Assembly: GCA_937146805.1 (NCBI GenBank)
Contig: CAKZRR010000010.1
Coordinates: 1 to 64,000, forward strand
Source: an uncultured Owenweeksia sp.
GTDB lineage: Bacteria; Bacteroidota; Bacteroidia; Flavobacteriales; Schleiferiaceae
Length of the DNA: 64,000 nt
Direction: 5' to 3'
Below, piece by piece: positions 60,266 through 64,000 of the stretch (position 1 is its first letter; every line of letters begins with the position of its first letter). The notes under the pieces are model-generated. The model was not told the DNA's origin, searched no databases, and saw nothing but the letters and a program-made list of their open reading frames with translations. A program made the translations under genes and the position numbers.

Positions 60266-60288
60266 GCTTGGATTAAGTTGTTGTATTC

Positions 60289-60296
60289 CAAAGATA
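60289..60296 (-). promoter_or_regulatory. -7 box for the tandem T9SS operon
   Basis: On the minus strand the sequence TATCTTTG matches the -7 consensus exactly and lies 24 bp before the ATG at 60265. A matching TTG at the right spacing is not clear. Confidence 0.5.
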
Positions 60297-60494
60297 CTCG
60301 CTTTTCCTCTCAGAAAAGTATGCAATTATTTAACGAAGGCTTTTCCTATTTTTCGAAAAACAAAAATTGAATTGGGTTTTAATATTCCCAATTTCCCGTT
60401 TAACTAAGGATAGGATTTGGACCAGTTTTCTTTTTTGGAAAAGAAATCAAAAGCGTATCATTTACTACCTTTCGGCATTCGAAATACAACCCGC

Positions 60495-62732
60495 ATGTCT
60501 ACCAAACTAGAGCTTGCTGCTCAATTTGTAAATTCTACCGCTCAGCATATTTTTTTAACCGGAAAAGCAGGTACTGGTAAGACTACTTTTTTACATAATC
60601 TGGCACAAGCCACTCATAAAAATTACTTGGTGGTAGCGCCTACGGGCATAGCCGCGTTAAACGCGAAGGGAGTTACTATTCACTCGCAGTTTTTGTTTCC
60701 GTTTGGTACTTATTTACCCCAAAGTCCTTCATTTACGAGCAGCCCTGGAAGTAACTTTTTTAGCCCTTCACAATTGGCCCAACGCCACCCCTTAAATGCG
60801 GTGCGCAAAAATGTACTACGCAGCCTCGATTTGTTAATTATTGATGAGGTAAGTATGCTTAGAGCTGATTTGTTAGATGCGATTGATTATCGATTAAAAT
60901 CGGCAAAAGGAAATTTTAAGCAAAGTTTTGGAGGCGTACAATTACTTATGATTGGCGATTTGTACCAGTTGCCGCCAATTGTAAAAGATCATGAATGGGG
61001 CTTTTTGAGGGAGCATTACTCCAGTATTCACTTTTTTCAATCACAGGCTTTACGGCAGGCGGGCTTTACTTATGTAGAGCTGGATAAAATTTTTAGGCAA
61101 GCAGATGATGTGTTTATTCGTTTGCTCAATGCCTTGCGAAACAATGCCTGCACCGAAGCCGATTTAGCACAATTAAACGAACGTTACAAACCACAATACG
61201 AAACCGAAGAAGGTGTGGTAACCCTGTGTACTCACAACTTTCAGGCAGATAGCCTAAACCGACAAAAGTTGGATGCTTTGGATAAACCCTCGCACTTTTT
61301 TGAGGCAGAGATTGCTAATGATTTTCCTCAAAACTTGTATCCATTAGGAGAGAAGTTGGAACTACGAGAAGGGGCGCAGGTAATGTTTGTTAAAAACGAT
61401 ACATCCGAAGATAAACGCTATTTTAATGGTAAGTTGGCACAGGTAACAGAACTAGGAGCCAAAGGGATTTGTGTGAAAATGGAAGGGGAGGATGCCTTTT
61501 GGTTGGAGCGACATACTTGGGAGAACAAACGCTACTTACTTTCTGAAAAAGACAAGCAATTGGAAGAGGAGGTAATTGGAACTTACGGCCAGTACCCCAT
61601 AAAGCTAGCTTGGGCTATTACCGTGCATAAAAGCCAAGGTTTAACCTTCGAAAAAGCGGTGATAGATGTGGGTAAGGCCTTTGCGCCTGGTCAAGTGTAT
61701 GTAGCACTTTCACGCTTACGAAGTTTAGAGGGTTTGGTACTACGTACCCCCATTACGCAAAGTGCCATTAGCAGCGATGTACAAGTGATGCAATTTTCCA
61801 ATCAACAGCAAGAGAATGAGCATTTGTTGGATGAAAAGCTGAGCCAAGGGAGGGCTGATTTTGTAGATTATTTGATTCAAAAAACCTTTGATTTTAACAC
61901 ACTCCTTAAGCAAATCGAATACATTCAAAATAAAGCAGCGGGTAAGTTGGTTTTTGAGGATGATGAAATGCGCGAAGCCGTAAACACAATCCGCAAGGCA
62001 TGCGAAAATGAAGTGGTAAACACCCAAAAATTTAGGCAGCAGTTGCAACGCATTTTGGGCCAAGGCGATGAGGCCGAAAGGCAAAAGCGATTGGGTAAAG
62101 GTTGTGCCTACTATATTTCGTTTTTAGAAAGCCAAACTTTGGCGCTGCAAATTCATTTGGGCGAGGTAAGGCAGTTTACCCGAACCAAAACCTACAGCAA
62201 TGCGCTAGAGGATTTACAAGAAATTTTGTGGTTAAAGTTAAAGGAATTGATGGCTATAGAAGCGCAAACCACGGCCTTAATGAAAGGAGAGGCTTTGGCT
62301 AAAAATGATTCTTCTAAGTTGGTGAAACTGAAGAAAGCCGTTCAAATCAAAGCAGCCGAATATTTAAAGGAAAACCCTAAAAACTTTAAAAATAAAACCG
62401 GAAAAAAGGCGGGTAAAGCCAAGCCCAAAGGCGAAACCTACCAGCGTACGTATGCGTTGGTGACGGAGGGTTTGAAAATTAAAGAAATTGCCGAAAAACG
62501 CGATTTAGCGGTAGGTACTATCGAAAGTCATTTGGCTAAGGGCATTACCGAAGGTTTGCTAAAGGTGAAAGATGTAATGGATGAAAAAACGATAAAGGAC
62601 ATATCGGCTACTTTTACTGCCACTAAAGAAGACTCACTTACCGAAGTGTTTAAAAAAATGGAAGGCGCTTACAGTTATGGGCAGCTACGCATGGTACAAG
62701 CGCATTTGCGGTTGGAGAAAGGGGAGGGCTAG
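60495..62732 (+). CDS. Pif1-like helicase with C-terminal HTH
   Basis: 745 aa from the ATG at 60495; the track's TTG start adds 26 residues not typical of the family. Superfamily 1 motifs: Walker A 'LTGKAGTGKTTFLHN', Walker B 'LLIIDEVSMLRADLLDA', motif III 'LLMIGDLYQLPPI', and the UvrD-like 'LAWAITVHKSQGLTF' and 'YVALSRLRSLEGLVLRT' near residue 400-440. The tail has 'EGLKIKEIAEKRDLAVGTIE', a helix-turn-helix of the type seen at the end of RecQ-like helicases. It should unwind DNA, perhaps G-quadruplex or stalled forks; the cell role is not known. Its stop overlaps that of the convergent gene by 3 bp. Confidence 0.88.
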   Translation: MSTKLELAAQFVNSTAQHIFLTGKAGTGKTTFLHNLAQATHKNYLVVAPTGIAALNAKGVTIHSQFLFPFGTYLPQSPSFTSSPGSNFFSPSQLAQRHPLNAVRKNVLRSLDLLIIDEVSMLRADLLDAIDYRLKSAKGNFKQSFGGVQLLMIGDLYQLPPIVKDHEWGFLREHYSSIHFFQSQALRQAGFTYVELDKIFRQADDVFIRLLNALRNNACTEADLAQLNERYKPQYETEEGVVTLCTHNFQADSLNRQKLDALDKPSHFFEAEIANDFPQNLYPLGEKLELREGAQVMFVKNDTSEDKRYFNGKLAQVTELGAKGICVKMEGEDAFWLERHTWENKRYLLSEKDKQLEEEVIGTYGQYPIKLAWAITVHKSQGLTFEKAVIDVGKAFAPGQVYVALSRLRSLEGLVLRTPITQSAISSDVQVMQFSNQQQENEHLLDEKLSQGRADFVDYLIQKTFDFNTLLKQIEYIQNKAAGKLVFEDDEMREAVNTIRKACENEVVNTQKFRQQLQRILGQGDEAERQKRLGKGCAYYISFLESQTLALQIHLGEVRQFTRTKTYSNALEDLQEILWLKLKELMAIEAQTTALMKGEALAKNDSSKLVKLKKAVQIKAAEYLKENPKNFKNKTGKKAGKAKPKGETYQRTYALVTEGLKIKEIAEKRDLAVGTIESHLAKGITEGLLKVKDVMDEKTIKDISATFTATKEDSLTEVFKKMEGAYSYGQLRMVQAHLRLEKGEG

Positions 62733-63307
62733 TTTTCCAATTCCTCAATTTCAACAATCTCTGCAATAGAAACGCCATCAATTAGGACATCTTTTAGAAC
62801 CGCTTCGCCATTTTTAATACCTACTAAGGCATACGTTATTTTGGTTGAATCTAGTTGAGTATTTCTATAGGTTGTTTCGGCATCCTTAGCTTTGGTTTCC
62901 TCCATGTAAAACCGATCAAAAGGGTATTCAATTGCTATTTGGTTTAGGCTGTCACGGGAGACATAACCCACCTTTGCTTTCAAAAAATCTTGTCCGTTTG
63001 TCGGTGTTTCTTTTGAGCCATAAATAGTCTTTACAAACCCATCACTATCTGTTTTTATACTCACATAAATAACCTCGTTTCTAGACCATTGCTCCTTGTC
63101 CTTTACGCTAACTTTATCTTCATCAAAACGTAAGGTAATATACTTTCCCCTAAAGGGGTCGGAGGGATCAACTGGAGCGGTTTTGAATTTAAAGTCTTTG
63201 CCACTCTCCATTATATCCTCTTTGTTCCAAATCATTTTGGCCGGCACATATAATTGGGCTAAGGCAATCAGAATAAATGCGGACCATAGTATTTTCTTAT
63301 TATTCAT
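62729..63307 (-). CDS. GDYXXLXY-type membrane-anchored protein
   Basis: 192 aa from the ATG at 63307; the track's start at 63346 lies inside the upstream gene. An N-terminal helix ('ILWSAFILIALAQLYVPAKM') anchors an outer domain with 'FKTAPVDPSDPFRGKYITLR', the variant of the GDYxxLxY signature. The family usually follows a DUF2157 membrane protein, as here (8-bp overlap), and the pair is of unknown function. Confidence 0.82.
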   Translation of the reverse strand: MNNKKILWSAFILIALAQLYVPAKMIWNKEDIMESGKDFKFKTAPVDPSDPFRGKYITLRFDEDKVSVKDKEQWSRNEVIYVSIKTDSDGFVKTIYGSKETPTNGQDFLKAKVGYVSRDSLNQIAIEYPFDRFYMEETKAKDAETTYRNTQLDSTKITYALVGIKNGEAVLKDVLIDGVSIAEIVEIEELEN

Positions 63308-64000
63308 TTGTCTTTCTTTTTTTGAGCATCCAATAGTTAGTGGCAAAAAAGCTTACACCAACCGATACAAATAAAACACCTCTAATAATAAAGCTTAAGT
63401 CGGCATCAAAAAATCTACAAACAACTAATATTGTGATAATTACAAGTCCATAATTTAATATCCCTAAGTGGTTTCGTTTAGCACCATCTCTAATGGTTAA
63501 TAGGCCTAAAACAAACACGTAAATGTTAATGAGAACTACTGATACGGATAGGTTTAACCCTATAAAAAATGTTGGAATAAACAAAACGAAAACAAGAGAC
63601 AAAGGTTTTACTGAGATGATATTTTTGCCTTTTTTATTGAGTACTAGTAAAGTCAGAGCCAGTACTGTTAAAGTGGTTGCTGCCAAAAACTCGGGCGTTG
63701 TCATAATCCCATTTAACTCTATATGTGAATTCCTTAAATTTTCCCAAAAAAAGTCAAAACTGGCCGTAAATAAAAGAATAACGGTTCCAATAGTCCCCAG
63801 TATTTTATACCCATTATTTCTAGACTTTTGATTAATAAAGAAGTCTCGGTTGCCAATCAAATAGAGTAAGCCGAAAAGGCTGAAGTACGCTATAAACATA
63901 AGCTCTTCGGTACTTGAAGCCAAGGTTCCCAATGTTATTACTGCTGATAAAGGAATGAACCAATTGTGGAAAAATATAAAGTTGCTTTGCGGCTTATGTT
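63300..64000 (-). CDS. DUF2157-like membrane protein, 5' end outside window
   Basis: The frame is open from the stop at 63300 to the window edge: beyond the track's start it continues 'KPQSNFIFFHNWFIPLSAVI', so the gene begins further right. At least seven hydrophobic segments are visible ('IAYFSLFGLLYLIG', 'ILGTIGTVILLFTASFDFFW', 'SLVFVLFIPTFFIGLNLSVS'). The pairing with a GDYXXLXY protein and the topology fit DUF2157-like proteins. The conserved N-terminal part cannot be judged. Confidence 0.75.
   Translation of the reverse strand, partial: HKPQSNFIFFHNWFIPLSAVITLGTLASSTEELMFIAYFSLFGLLYLIGNRDFFINQKSRNNGYKILGTIGTVILLFTASFDFFWENLRNSHIELNGIMTTPEFLAATTLTVLALTLLVLNKKGKNIISVKPLSLVFVLFIPTFFIGLNLSVSVVLINIYVFVLGLLTIRDGAKRNHLGILNYGLVIITILVVCRFFDADLSFIIRGVLFVSVGVSFFATNYWMLKKRKTNE

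Noticed and set aside
1-64000. tRNA, rRNA, CRISPR arrays, transposases, integrases and prophage genes
   Set aside because: I looked in all gaps and in the ORF list and found none. Some gaps were read by eye only, so a divergent tRNA could be missed; a tRNA scan would settle this.

Overview
The window looks like a chromosomal segment of a Bacteroidota bacterium, probably Flavobacteriia or a Cryomorphaceae/Schleiferiaceae-like marine lineage. The placement is inferred, not proven. Supporting signs are at least ten proteins ending in Por secretion (type IX, T9SS) sorting domains, promoters of the Bacteroidetes TTG-N17-23-TAnnTTTG type (before ruvX, rpmB, the YceI gene and icmF), few clear Shine-Dalgarno sequences, several TTG/GTG starts, and families largely confined to the phylum (DUF4295, DUF5606, BT_3928-like, DUF1599). 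I saw no rRNA, tRNA, CRISPR array, integrase or transposase gene.

Region 1 (1-6033, minus strand) reads downstream from dapD through a series of small exported, lipoprotein or membrane genes of unknown function. Three extra copies of the dapD 3' end lie among them, each just upstream of one of these genes. This looks like a modular insertion hotspot at the dapD 3' end.

Region 2 (6098-11371, plus) is housekeeping: ruvX, def, a TPR lipoprotein, a DUF5606 protein, mazG, a TPR membrane protein, cinA and the rpmB-rpmG-DUF4295 operon, closed by a terminator. Region 3 (11637-18245) has a DUF3052-like gene plus FtsX-type permease, a phosphodiesterase-TPR-sulfotransferase fusion, a T9SS cargo protein, and an SPFH/membrane protein/Arc-like regulator operon.

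Region 4 (18461-36046) holds a YceI lipoprotein, radC, a cluster of polysaccharide deacetylase-like, GNAT/FemAB-like and YjjG nucleotidase genes with 4-nt overlaps, comEC, the folP-cdaA pair (folate and c-di-AMP), and a plus-strand run: DUF1599, DoxX-like, oligopeptide permease, tpiA, prmA and a 1472-aa exported protein of unknown function.

Region 5 (36083-38160) looks accessory. An attC-like imperfect inverted repeat and two GTTGGCAT core sites delimit a module with a possibly frameshifted gene, followed by a DUF2971 gene and a membrane protein gene. Region 6 (38310-41635) has three tandem near-duplicate T9SS proteins and a lipoprotein.

Region 7 (41825-47279) has the fused acyl-CoA mutase icmF and a GbsR/MarR-type regulator with three small membrane proteins. 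Matching palindromic operators precede the regulator and the first membrane gene. Region 8 (47457-60265) is mostly T9SS-secreted proteins, including a 1513-aa multidomain protein and a second tandem triplication, plus an HNH nuclease gene next to a frameshifted gene. Region 9 (60495-64000) has a Pif1-like helicase and a GDYXXLXY/DUF2157-like pair, the latter running off the window.
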